Shown here: positions 36,850 through 48,100 of the stretch, one piece after another | Layout: every line of letters begins with the position of its first letter | Numbering within the stretch: position 1 is the stretch's first letter | From: Tachypleus tridentatus | Taxonomy: Eukaryota > Arthropoda > Merostomata > Xiphosura > Limulidae | Direction: 5' to 3' | Assembly: GCF_004210375.1 (NCBI RefSeq) | Contig: NC_134831.1 | Coordinates: 46,534,035-46,598,034 of the forward strand | DNA: 64,000 nucleotides | The notes under the pieces: generated by a model | What the model was told of the DNA's origin: nothing | Seen by the model: the letters and a program-made list of their open reading frames with translations, nothing else | Database searches by the model: none | Translations under genes and position numbers: made by a program

Positions 36850-38500
36850 TCCGTGGCGACGAAAAACCCACTTGTAGAGAAAAAATATATATGTAGAAAC
36901 GGCTGGTATGGGTAGCGAAAGCACCATGTGGAGGAACAAACAACGTTTCGACCTTCTTCGGTCATCGCCAAGTTCACAAAGAAAGAAAAAGAAACTGACC
37001 AACAGCTGACCATGTATTTGAAGCGTGTTATGTAATTGGGTGTAGGAATGTAGAGGGCATGCTTAGATGTTTCATTATATTACTTAATATAAGTATAAAG
37101 GTGTTCCTTTGTACTGATTCATTTTGGGCTTGAGTTGTTGTAAAAGGAAGGCTTCTTTAATTTTGCGTTTGTTTCTTTATTTAGTATTTGGTTGTTTTCT
37201 ATGGTTATGTTGTGTCTATTTGATTTGTTGTGTTCGAAAATGTGTGAAGGTGATTTTTGTGTTCTTTGAATTTCGTTTCAATTTTTCTACTTGTTTCTCC
37301 AATATAGAAGTCGTGGCAGTTATCACATTGTATTTTATAAATAATGTTTGTGTGGTAGTTTGTAAGTGCAGGTGTTTCATAATGTTGTCCTTAGTTTTGT
37401 GCCTGATTTTTGAATAAATCTGGTATTAAACGGAATGTCATACTTTATTATTAGTTTCTGCCAAATGTTGGCTATTTCTCTGCTGATGTCGGGGATATAT
37501 GCTATGCAGCAGTATATGCTTTCGTGATTTTGTTAATTCGTGGGGCATATTTACTTTTGTTAGTTGATTTTACTTTTTGTCTAGGTTTGAGCGTATAATG
37601 TTTTCTACGGTTTGTGAAGAGAACTTATTGATGTTGATGAAGTATTGTTTTATTTTGCCTAATTCGTCCTTAATTTTATCTGATGAGCATGGTACCATGG
37701 CTGTGTTTATTTTGTTTCTTAGCATGTTGAGTGTTTGGTTTGTTTCATGTCCTGAGTCCCAAGGAATGTGTAGTCCAGTATGGGTGATTTTTCGGTTGAT
37801 TCCTATTTGACACTTTTTCCGTCTTGGAATTTTGAGGTTAAGATTTGTTTGTTTATTATGAATTTCGCGCAAAACTATTCGAGCGCTATCTGCGCTATCC
37901 GTTTATATTTTGGCAGTGTAAAACTGGAGTGAATGCAGCTAGTCATCACCACCCACTGCCAACTCTAGAGCTATACTTTTCCCAACGAATAGTGGGATTG
38001 ACCGTCACATTATATCGCCCCCACTACTGAAAAGGCGAGCATGTTTGGTGCGACCGGGATTTGAACCCGTGACCCTTGGATTACGAGTCGAAAGCCTCAA
38101 CACACTTGGCCATGCCGGGCCCTTGAGGTTAAAAAATGATATTTGATGCTTTCTTCCTGTTCACATGTGAAGTTAATGTTGGGATGTATAGAGTTAATGT
38201 GATTGAAAAAAAAATAAGTGTGTGTTCTGTAGATGTGAACTCTGGAATCGTGTCGTATATATATCTGAACTAGTATAGTGGTGGATGTTGTGCTGTGTTA
38301 ATTGCATGTGTTTCAACTGGTGCCTCTGGAATGACAATGCTGAGGGCATTTGTTTCTAATTACACAACTGCCTTCAAACAATGGTCAACTATCGGTCAGT
38401 TACCGCTTTCTTTCTTTGTGAGCCTGAGAATGATCAAAGAAAGTCGAAACGTTGTTCGCTCCTTTACATAAAATTTTCTCAATCCGTACCAGCCGTTTCA
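36850..38500 (-). mobile_element. Penelope-like element 1, nearly complete 3' part, degenerate
   Basis: Minus strand. Terminal repeats flank it: 36850-37010 and about 38390-38500, both with a (gt)cgaaacgttgtt motif. Between them are the RT C-terminal part (THAINTAQHPPLY, where YVDD has become YIYD near 38262), INRKITHTGLHIPW, a linker, and a GIY-YIG endonuclease (CDNCHDFYIGETSRKIE near 37290). A SINE-1 interrupts it at 37842-38122. The RT active-site change and frameshifts make it inactive. Confidence 0.75.
37842..38122 (-). repeat. SINE-1 inserted in Penelope element 1
   Basis: Tail gatttgtttgtttattatga, head ending aacacacttggccatgccgg. Perfect 10-base target-site duplication ttgaggttaa (37832-37841 and 38123-38132). 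The host RT frame resumes on both sides. Confidence 0.88.
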
Positions 38501-38777
38501 ACATATACACTGCTGGCCAAAGTCTTAAGGCCAATTTACATAAAGAAAAAATGTACATTTTGCGTTGTTTGACTCAACCACTTATTTGATTGGAGCTTTG
38601 AAAGATGAAAATAAGAAAATTGAAAATAAATATATTTTTTAGCATTTAAGAGGGAAATGTGAACACTATGAAATTAGCCTAAATACTAGCTGATTAATAG
38701 TTTAAAGCCATACTGAAACGGAGCGTTAATCGGTAAACACGTAATGAAATTTAGTCATTTGTGTTCAAGAATTAGCA

Positions 38778-39110
38778 TTGCCAACATCTCCCACTGACAT
38801 CTCCTGTGTTACATTGTGTAAACACGCGGCAAAAGATAAAAAGTTGACAAAGTTTAAGCGTGGCAGAACTGTCGAGCTACAAAAGCAAAGTCTCTCTCAA
38901 CATGCCATCGCTGGTGAGATTGGGTGTATTAAAACTGCTGTTGCAAATTTCTTAAAAGACCCTGAGGGATACGGAAAAGGAATTTCAAGTGGCCGGCCGT
39001 ATAAAGTTTCGCCAGGTTTGAGCAGGAGGATTCGACGGTTGTCCGGCAAGACACCAGCCAATCGTCGAACCAGGCCCTCACAGACGCAGAATGCAGCTCA
39101 AGAACAATAA
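38778..39110 (+). pseudogene. Tc1 transposase fragment (T2), N-terminal HTH
   Basis: 110 codons with KLTKFKRGRTVELQKQ, SLSQHAIAGEIGC and SGRPYKVSPGLSRRIRRL, the paired-type DNA-binding region. The frame ends before the first catalytic Asp. Confidence 0.78.
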
Positions 39111-39245
39111 CACTGCATTTACGAGAGAAAGGGTTTAAAAACCGTAAATTTTTAATGGCCTCGCATCCTTCCACACCATGAAACAACTAGGTCAAACTTT
39201 GCTGAGAAGCACCAAACATGGGACATAGAAAAGTGGAAGAAGGTT

Positions 39246-39527
39246 TTGTTCTGTGATTCTTTTAGACCATCCAGCTGTAAGCCCGAATTGAACACCACTG
39301 AAAATATTTCGTGGTGGATGGCAAGGAAAGTCCATAGAAATGGATGTCAATTCCAAACAGTGCATGATCTTCGTGAAGCCATTATCACCACTTGGAATTA
39401 CATTGTCGCCAGTCTTCTGCATATGCTTATATTGACCATGCCAAAGCAAATGTTTGAAGTTATTCGCAATGACAGCCGTGCATCTCACTACCAAGACTTC
39501 TTGCTGGACATTTCCTTACCTGTTTAG
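39246..39527 (+). pseudogene. Tc1 transposase fragment (T2), C-terminal part
   Basis: SCKPELNTTENISWWMARKV, then HRNGCQFQTVHDLREAI and PKQMFEVIRNDSRASHY. SPDLNP has become KPELNT, while the Glu position (TEN) is kept. Confidence 0.75.
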
Positions 39528-39754
39528 GTCTTCTTTTTGCTGTGGTCTGAAACTTTTTATCAGCTAGTATTTAGGATAATTTAATTGTATTCTCATTTTT
39601 CCTATTAAATGCTAAAAAATGTTTTTTATTTTCATTTTCCCTTTTCTTATTTTCATCTTTCGAAGCTCTATTTAAATAAGTGGTTGAGTCTAACAACTCA
39701 AAACGCATATTTTTATGTTCATTGGCCTTAAGATTGTTTATATATATGATATTT

Positions 39755-40340
39755 TTAGACCTGAAATAGAATTTTAAAACGTTATATCTTTCTCTAACTT
39801 ATATCTGAAATCGTCGGAACATGGTTTCATAACCGAGTAAAAAAAAACAGTAAAAGAATTCGTTTCACAAATAATTCATTTATCACCAACCATGGTTACA
39901 TTATTTAAGGTACCATCAGGTACAGATTTAAATCCTTCTATCCGACCTCCTTAGCAAAAGTTTTGGCTATTAAGAAAAAATCAAAATTTTCCTTGCAATT
40001 TTTTTTAAGATTAACTTGATCATTAGTTTTAATAAATTGGGATGCAAAAATTGAATCTGTTTTTTTCGATACTCATGTTCTGAAATATTAGATGGTTGGT
40101 AATACTTTTTGCTTAATATTTTATAATAATGACTTCTAACCTGTGTTTGTCAACATCTAATCTCTTTGTAGAAATGATTGAAAAAATTAATTTAATTGGC
40201 ATAGTAAATAATACCATAAAATTTTTCCATCTTAAATTTTTGGCGAAAACCAATTATTTGTAGTAAAAAGCCAAAAAAGTTAAAGGTTTAAGATAAATCT
40301 TCATTTTAACCTTTTAACCGCTGATGAAATATTATGTGTC
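39755..40340. repeat. Segmental repeat block, copy 2
   Basis: Second copy of 35230-35850, and matches 61895-62320. Immediately right of element T2. Confidence 0.7.
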
Positions 40341-41760
40341 TAAGCATAGTATTCCACTAATGATTTATATGATTAAAAATAAAACATATGAAAGGACATT
40401 ATCCGTTTCTATTCTGAAACGTTGTCAACATCTCTTGGGTATCGCTATGTGAAGGAAATATTCTTTTCATGATTCTACAATACAATAACTAATATTTTCT
40501 CTTCTTATCGCGTTTAACATAAAAATGTTATCTGAGCTATTTTCTTTTTGATGGGCCTGACATAGTTTGGAAAAAGAGAGATCGACTTACGATCTGCGAG
40601 TCACGGGAGCGAAACCTCTCATCAAATATTGTCGCTTTTTCAAATGTGTCTTCATTATATGGTGACGGTTAATCACACTACTCGTTGGTAAAGAGCAGTC
40701 CAAGCCTTCGTAGAAGATGGTGTTCAGTGGTTGTCTTCCATGGAGTCTATAACTTCATAATTAGAGACAGATAACATAGGCACTCTCTGAATTGCTATGA
40801 TAAAAAGAAAATCAGCGGATCACCTCATCGTGATATGGTAAGGGTAAACCTCCTAGTGACATCATTTATTTGATTATAAAAAGTAATTTTCTATCAAGGT
40901 AAATAATGATGGCCTATAAACTGAAAATATTACGAATAAAATGCCGGAAAACCATTATAAATGAATACATTATTAAAGAAGTTTCTACGCAGGTTACTTA
41001 TTAAAGTTTCGTTTCAAAGAATAGAACATTTATTATGTTTTATATCCTGGAAAATATAACTATCTAATCTTCAAATTTATTTGTACGATTTTTATACCAA
41101 ATTATATTATATATATTTTATATCGTTAGGTTTTATAGTCTTATTTCTACATTAATTTAATATTAAGCATACAAATGTAAAAACGTACACACTTGTTATT
41201 GTTTTCTGTAAAATTTACACACTTGTCATAGCAATGTACATGTAATTTGTATAAGAACGAATCCCTAGATTTGGTTTTTATTTTTACAGTTAATTTTATT
41301 TTGCTTTATCAAAAAATTTAACCCTATCTTGCAGGCTTGGTATGGTTAGGTGATTAGGGTGGTCCACTCGAGGGCTCTTATAACTGTCACACCAAGCATG
41401 CTCACCCTTTCAGCGGTGAGGAAGTTATATAGTCACGATGAATTCCACTATTTGTTTGTAAAAGAGTAGCGCATGAGATTGCAGTCGGCGGTAATGACAA
41501 GCTGTCTTCTCTCTAGTCTTAACCTGTTAAATTTGGGACGGCTAGCACAGATAGCCCTCGAGTAGCTTTGTGCGAAATTCCAAAAAATCAAAAATCGTTT
41601 TGTTTTAAATGAGGAAATTAAACAAGAAAATATTTTATTTACTAATTTTAATATCATAAAACCGAGGTTTTTTTTCTCTCATATTTTGTCGACCTTTTAT
41701 TAAACAACAAATAATTTCAGAATCTTAAGTGTTGTGGGTTTTTGTGTGCCCTGTTTAAAT
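40341..41760. repeat. Segmental duplication with two SINE relics
   Basis: Colinear with 62321-63990 over its whole length (for example catatgaaaggacattatcc and gtaattttctatcaaggtaa). The SINE relics at about 40560-40800 and 41333-41583 have counterparts at 62512-62763 and 63357-63612. Confidence 0.75.
41333..41583 (+). repeat. SINE-1
   Basis: Head gcttggtatggttaggtgat, tail gctagcacagatagccctcg and gctttgtgcgaaattcc. Confidence 0.75.
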
Positions 41761-42574
41761 GAAAGGGCAGATAACTGATATTCGTGGGATTCATCCATTG
41801 CTTTATGTTGCATCGATAATATCCCTTGAAGATTGTGTTTTCACGTTTCATCGTCTAAAATACTTAAAATCAAATTGGTATTTATGAGACAGTTCTCAAA
41901 AAAAACTTTTTTTTTTGGGGTTCGTCTTTGACATAAAACTTTGTTTACAATCAGAGGAATGTACGAGGGAGCTCATTTAATGGACCTAACTAACTACAAT
42001 GTACGTTATGCAAATATAATAAAATTTATAAGGAACATGCTCGTCTTTAAATTTGACATTTTTGTACTAACTACTTCTGAATTAGTATAAACTAGTGTAT
42101 TGAGACCTCTTATAAACGGTGTATGAATTTTGTTTTATGATATTAACCAAACATAATATTTTGTTAAATTCAAAACCCTCAAGAAAATTAACTGGACCAG
42201 TCCCTGTATGTGTTTGTTGTGCAAATAATGTTTTATTATTTAAAATCAGGTTAATATAAAACTGATACTGAGCATAGATAAATGATGATTAAAATGCATC
42301 ACCATATTAAATTTTAGTTAGTATTATGAATAATAAGAAAGATTTGCAACAATGGTGGTTTATCATATCAAGAAATCCATTTGAAACGAATATAAGGTAG
42401 TGACAGTTGATATAGTTTGTAAAAAATGTATTTATTCATGATGACGAAAAACCCTCTTGAAGTAAAAATGTATCCTGAAGACGGCTGGTATAGGTATTAA
42501 AATCAGGTACAGAATGACGTTTTCACCTTCTTAGGTCATCTTTAAGTTAACATAAATGCTACATTGACGTTATT

Positions 42575-42782
42575 CGTGTAACGGTAGAGGAAAGGCAGCT
42601 TGTCACTACCACCTACCCCCAACTCTGAGGCTAATCTTCTACCAACTTATAGTGGGATTGACCTTTATACTATAATGGTTTACAGTTTAAATGTCGATCA
42701 TGTTTGGTGTGACAGCGATTCGAACCTACAACCATCAGATTACACGTCGACTGCTCTAACCAACTAGCCATCTGGTCCGCCA
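42575..42782 (-). repeat. SINE-1, diverged
   Basis: ggaaaggcagcttgtcacta to gcgattcgaacctacaacca and aaccaactagccatctggtc. A weak Penelope-terminal-repeat-like stretch (tgacgaaaaaccctcttg and caccttcttaggtcatctt) precedes it at 42440-42545. Confidence 0.7.
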
Positions 42783-42879
42783 AGTAGACGGAGAAAGTGT
42801 TTTGTTTTTTCTAACTGTAATTAAATAATTTGGGTATATGCATTCGCTTTATATTCATGTAATTTATATTTATTTTTAA

Positions 42880-44100
42880 CTTAACAGTTAAATAGCAAAG
42901 CCAACCTACCAACTAGCATGCAACTTTCATGGCGAAGCATGACCCACTCCTAGGAGAAGCCTTTCATACCCAAGAAGAAGACAGCCACTTCCAAGGAGAA
43001 GCCTATCAACCACTTGAACAGGCCTTTTGCCATGTACCAAAAGCCTCTTATCATATGCATTGCATCCTAGACTTTATTGTTCAGTGTCATATAGTTCGGA
43101 TTTAAAATAACTGTTTCTTAAATGCCATATAATGGTCTCAGTACTTTTAAATAGGAAATCCCAAAATCTAAAGGCATCATGTTCCTATCAAAGGGTATTG
43201 TGATATATAAAATTGTTCATTTCAAACAAAAAGCCCTTATTATGGGAATTGAATGTTACAGGTATATGACAGATTTGGAATCTGAATTCGATTGGCGACA
43301 GTGACGTGAACGATGCAGTCCTAAAAAGGTTGAGACAGCTTATGATTAACAGTCTCATGAGAATTTTACCCTGAAGAGAAAACTGGAAAGAGACGTTTTT
43401 ATACACTTGTTTTTCCAAGTGCAGCTATCCTACTAAGTTTTACTAAATTAGAGCTTCCGAAGTTTGTATTATGCTAACTGTTGCAAACCAACGATATAAT
43501 ATTGTCACTCTGTGTTGCGTTGGTTATCTTTTATAAGCTCATGGAACAACTTTTATTTCAGTTGAGATAAAACCGCTAGTACTTTCGTAGAATATATATT
43601 GTTGTCTCTTGTACTCGAAAATCTTCTACAAATTTTGGGAATTAGTTGAAAATTTCACAATATTTATTTAACAGTGTAAGTTACATACATTTCTAAATAC
43701 ACATTTAACTAAAATTAACATCTATGTTAAAACAAGTAGATATTGCTAAACCTGTAACAACAACTATAAAAGCATTTCATAAAATGGGTTATTTTGTGAA
43801 CTTATCAATGGCCTGAAACAGGTATAACACGATATATCGATTGATAGTTTGGGATTCATATTTATGTGTTAGTATTTTAAGCAGAATGTCTTCATAAATA
43901 ATTTACACGAATAAACTAGTTGGACCAGTTTTTCGTACTTCTGAAATTCCTTCGTAAAAAACACTTACTGTTTGAATAAAATCCCTTTCAAGTAACTCTA
44001 GATACAATATACTCTCCCGCTCTATGTAGACTAGTCTTTCATTTTAATCAACCCTCACTAATAAAGGATACAATTTCTTGATTTTCTGATCAGCCAAAGA
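42880..44100. other. No gene recognised; short degenerate repeats near 42940-43030
   Basis: Three spaced aaggagaagcc-like motifs at 42940-43005. Minus frame 43188-43418 has no recognisable motif. 44100 onward is the downstream flank of gene B, colinear with 1830-2930. Confidence 0.35.
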
Positions 44101-45046
44101 AATACATATATATCTCAGTTTACATTTTTCTATCATGTTACTGAAGACGTAAGAGCATATGTCAATTATGCAATGAACCAAAAATATGTAGCATTTTACT
44201 TTATCAATTTGTTTTCATTAGAGAGCTAATGAATATTTCTGTGTCACTATACTTTTAAATGGGTTAAAGAAAACTCTATCAAACAGATGAACAAACATTT
44301 AAGATACTTAAATATATACATAATGTATTGATTAAACATGAAGTGAAGGCTCTGTTGATATCACAGTTTTAAAAAATATCTGGAGATTAACAAGTATAAA
44401 GAAAGTATCTTCTAATGTTCAAAAGATCCGTAACTAGTTCCTTCGCTGTGCCTGTCAAAATTTGTTGATATTAATGGTTGTGTACGTTGTGTGTCAGGGA
44501 AAAATATAGTCACAAGCATCCCTATGAAAAGAGAAAAACAAACAAACAGGCGAATGGCAATAAAATTATAAATTATTTATCATTACGCAATCACGTAATA
44601 TATTTTCATTAATCTCTAAAATATTTCATTGTAATTTATTTTTCATGATAAATGTATATCAATCTCACACACAATATGTAGTGACAGCTCTAATCCATTA
44701 ATTAAGTAACTTAAATTAATTTACATTATTGAATTACTAACAAGAAAACACTGCAACGCTAAATCTAATTTTTACCAATAACTTTTTCCTTCTTTAAGCT
44801 TCATTCAAAAGGATGAGTACATTTCGTTTAATAGCGAAACTTATTAGACCAGTTAGGATGCAAATAATATAAAGTCTTTATTGCTATTGAGTGTCTCAGA
44901 GTTACGACATTTTTAAGAATCATAAAAACGTCGTAGTTAATTTGCGTTGTGAATTAGACATTTATTTACTTTTTTCCCAAGCAAAAAATGATAAAACTAA
45001 CAAACGCTGATCTTTAAAATACAGTAAAATAGAAAACTTCTAATTT

Positions 45047-45172
45047 CTAAACGAAAACTAAATCATTCTGACCTGTGAAAGAAACAGTCGCTGTGACACA
45101 AAATGTAGCAAACCATCCCAACGAAGAAACAATACGATGTATAAATAAGGTCCAGAGAAAGAAGGAAGCCGT
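45047..45172 (-). CDS. Gene B exon 8, terminal (residues 426-466 and TAG)
   Basis: 126 bases after acceptor tcag (45173-45176), ending with TAG at 45047-45049. It encodes TM12 and a short tail (TGQNDLVFV). The paralogous exon in gene A stops 8 residues before the tail. An internal acag|gtcaga could act as a donor at about 45074, but the open reading frame to a stop makes a terminal exon simpler. Confidence 0.75.
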   Translation of the reverse strand, partial: TASFFLWTLFIHRIVSSLGWFATFCVTATVSFTGQNDLVFV

Positions 45173-48100
45173 CTGAAATAAAAAGTCATGAATTATTAGT
45201 TAAAACTCGATATGTTCACCTAGTGTATTGTAGAAAGATATCATCTTTATTTCTCATAATTGAAATCTAGAATATAACGTGGTTTTAATGAAATTACACT
45301 TTTACAAAGTAGGTTGGTCTTTAAAGAAACCATGTAAAGTTGAATAATTTCTTTATAGAAACATTTATTTAGTTTTGTTTTAGCAATAAAAAGTTGATAT
45401 AATATTGGTTACTTACTGATGTAAAAATTACCATTCCGAAAATTTCAGAAGTGTATTTGAATCCAAAAACTTCAGCAACAGCAGCCGGAACACAGACAAA
45501 GTCAAGAGAAAATGTAAAAGAAAGCCCACAAATCCAGATCATATACATAACTTTTCCTTCCAGAGATGTCGACACCATAGTGAACAGTAAAACTGCCTGT
45601 ACTCCCAGCAAGAGAAGACTCGTTAACTAAAAATATAATGTTATAGCTTAAAGAGACTAAAGTTAAAAAACGAATTTAAGATACAAGAAACATAAAACAA
45701 TATCTGTAAAGAAGGATAAAAATCATTATATATAATCCAGACATATGTTCTTATTATAAGTACACATTATTTGGTCCAGAGTTTGGATTAAGTGCATGAT
45801 TCTTGTACTTTCATTTCCGTGAGATAAACAGATTACTTATCAAATCGACTGTTTAGGTGAGTAATCTGAAAGTGTTCGTATTATTATTTTATTTGCGTTA
45901 AAATAAAGTATTTTAATCACTTTTTCAAAAGAGTGTTTTTTTCAACAATATTTTCACTACTTCAGTATCGCTGAGTATTATTAGACTTATATATTTTGTC
46001 TTCATGTAAAAAGGGTAAGAATAGACTATGTTGTTATACCGCAAACTCAGAAAAAAGTTTTATTCTGAAATCTCTATTTTACTACTTAACCATAAAGATT
46101 TTATACATTTAACACAATAAATATTATTTTAATAATTTTAACAACATAAGTTCAATCACTTCCCTTTACATGTTTTTACCTTGTAAGATATTTTGTCCTG
46201 AATTAAGCTCACAGTCACTCGGCTGAGAGCATGAACAGCTCCAGCTACAGAACCAACGATAGATAGAAATGTATCGTCTTCTATAAACGTCTGTCCATAT
46301 GTCTGAAAAACAGTAAAAAAGTTATTTTCAAATGAAAAAACATTCTCTCATCACTCTGGTTAGATTGTTTTAACAGAGTCCTGGAGTTTTTACTTAGTTT
46401 CTAAATATAACTTCTGCTTATTTTATATAAGGTTAGAAAACTGCACTCAATGGATTCGTCCAGAGTTTGTTCCATGTCGCACAAGAAGACGGTTTATAAT
46501 GACAATAAAATTAATATTTTCTGAAGGTTAATCTTAGTTATGGTAGTTAATAGTTACAGATACTACTTACCTTATAAAAAACATTCACAAACATATATGG
46601 GTAATATGAGCTAATACAAACTATTGACAAAAGATAAAATTCTTTCATTTTAAGAGCTTCTGTTGGTAACACATCAAGTTCAGCTTCATTATTTCTGTAC
46701 GATTGTCGGTCATCAATGTTCGCATTGGCTGGAGTTTCTTCCAGTGATGTAGAAAGTTTTTCATTATTTATTGTTGTTTTATAGTCCAGAGTTTTTGTAC
46801 TCGATTCTTTAATGCACGAATGCCTTGACGTTTCACACATATGTGTTAGTTCACTGGATACTGTTTCTTCCTGGATTAGAAATATTAATACAGTTGTTCT
46901 GTATGTACAGAAACTGACAATAGAATATAATAGAAAATAGAAGTAGAAACTCTTCTATTTTTTTTAAAATTAGCTGATTAAGATATAATTTTACTAAAGG
47001 TTGTTTTCTAACAAAAAACACTACTTTTCGTTATTATTAAACACTGGTTGAGCCTCTTTTGATGAGAATTTAATTCCACCAACGTTTCTATATATTAGTA
47101 CATACATCTGTCCTCACAGCTTCGGTTCATGAATTCCAAAATTTATTCAAAAATTCGCTGTAACACTAATTTTTTTTTTAACAATAGAATCTTAAATAGT
47201 GGAGAGGGAAGAAGAAAACAGGTACTACTCAATTAATGAAACACATCTGGAACACGTAGAGTAATGGCACTTATAAATAATCTCTAAAACATTTTGAGAA
47301 AAAATTGCTCGGAATAATAAAGCGTTTAAAAATGTGATGGAAATCAGCAAAGTTCTTTTACTGCCGTGTTTGGGTTTAATGAAGAATTAATTATCTTAAA
47401 AACATCTCATTTTTATAAATCTTCTAGGTTTGTCTTATATATGTGACCAACGTAAAACACGATCAGAAGTTGAACGAGACATTTTAGAGCGTAAAGAGGA
47501 TACATCTACAGAAGTTCAATATATACTCTTCAAAAAAAGAAACGCAAAAGTCAAAATTTGAGACATATTGTTAACAAGTTTATTCCGGGTAGTTCTGTAT
47601 GACATTTGTGAAACTTTGCACATTCACTGCTAAACATCCAAAGTCTGCAAAGGCGAAGTCCACGCTCACTAGTTGAAGTTTAACGTCACTCAACTTCAAT
47701 AACGAGTATGCCCCCCGTGAGCATCAATAACTGCTTGGCATCACCTACCGATAAAAGCGATGAGATGATGAATCACATCCTGTGGAATGGCTGTCCACTC
47801 AACCTGCAAAGCTGCTGCAAGCTGAGGTAGAGTCTGCGGTTGAGATTGTCGCCGTCGCAGACCTCGGTCCAACTTGTCCCAAAGATGTTTGATGGGGTTT
47901 AAATCCGGTGATCTGGATGGCCAGGGAGGAACGTTGATGTTGTGGTGTCTCAAAAAGACAGTGGCGAGTCGGGCTGTGTGAGGACGGGCGTTGTCATATT
48001 GAAAAACGTTGTTGACTTTCACCATGATGGGTTGCACATGGGGCCTAAGAATCTCGTCGACGGTTGCGTACGGTCTGATCGGAAATCCTACGCAGCCCTG

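Larger units (their letters stand above)
38508..39737 (+). mobile_element. Tc1-like DNA transposon with long inverted repeats, degenerate (element T2)
   Basis: Left end cactgctggccaaagtctta; right end ttggccttaagattg is truncated. The inverted repeats extend inward for over 100 bases: ctcaaccacttatttgat and ctttgaaagatgaaaataag on the left match aaataagtggttgagtc and cttattttcatctttcgaag on the right. Transposase pieces are an N-terminal HTH at 38778-39110 and a C-terminal part at 39246-39527. Most of the catalytic core is missing. Confidence 0.8.

Noticed and set aside
37124-37417. 97-codon hydrophobic, Cys-rich plus-strand frame resembling a small membrane protein
   Set aside because: It is the antisense of the GIY-YIG region of Penelope element 1.
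42940-43030. aaggagaagcc repeats as a coding repeat protein
   Set aside because: Only three imperfect units, and no sustained open frame.
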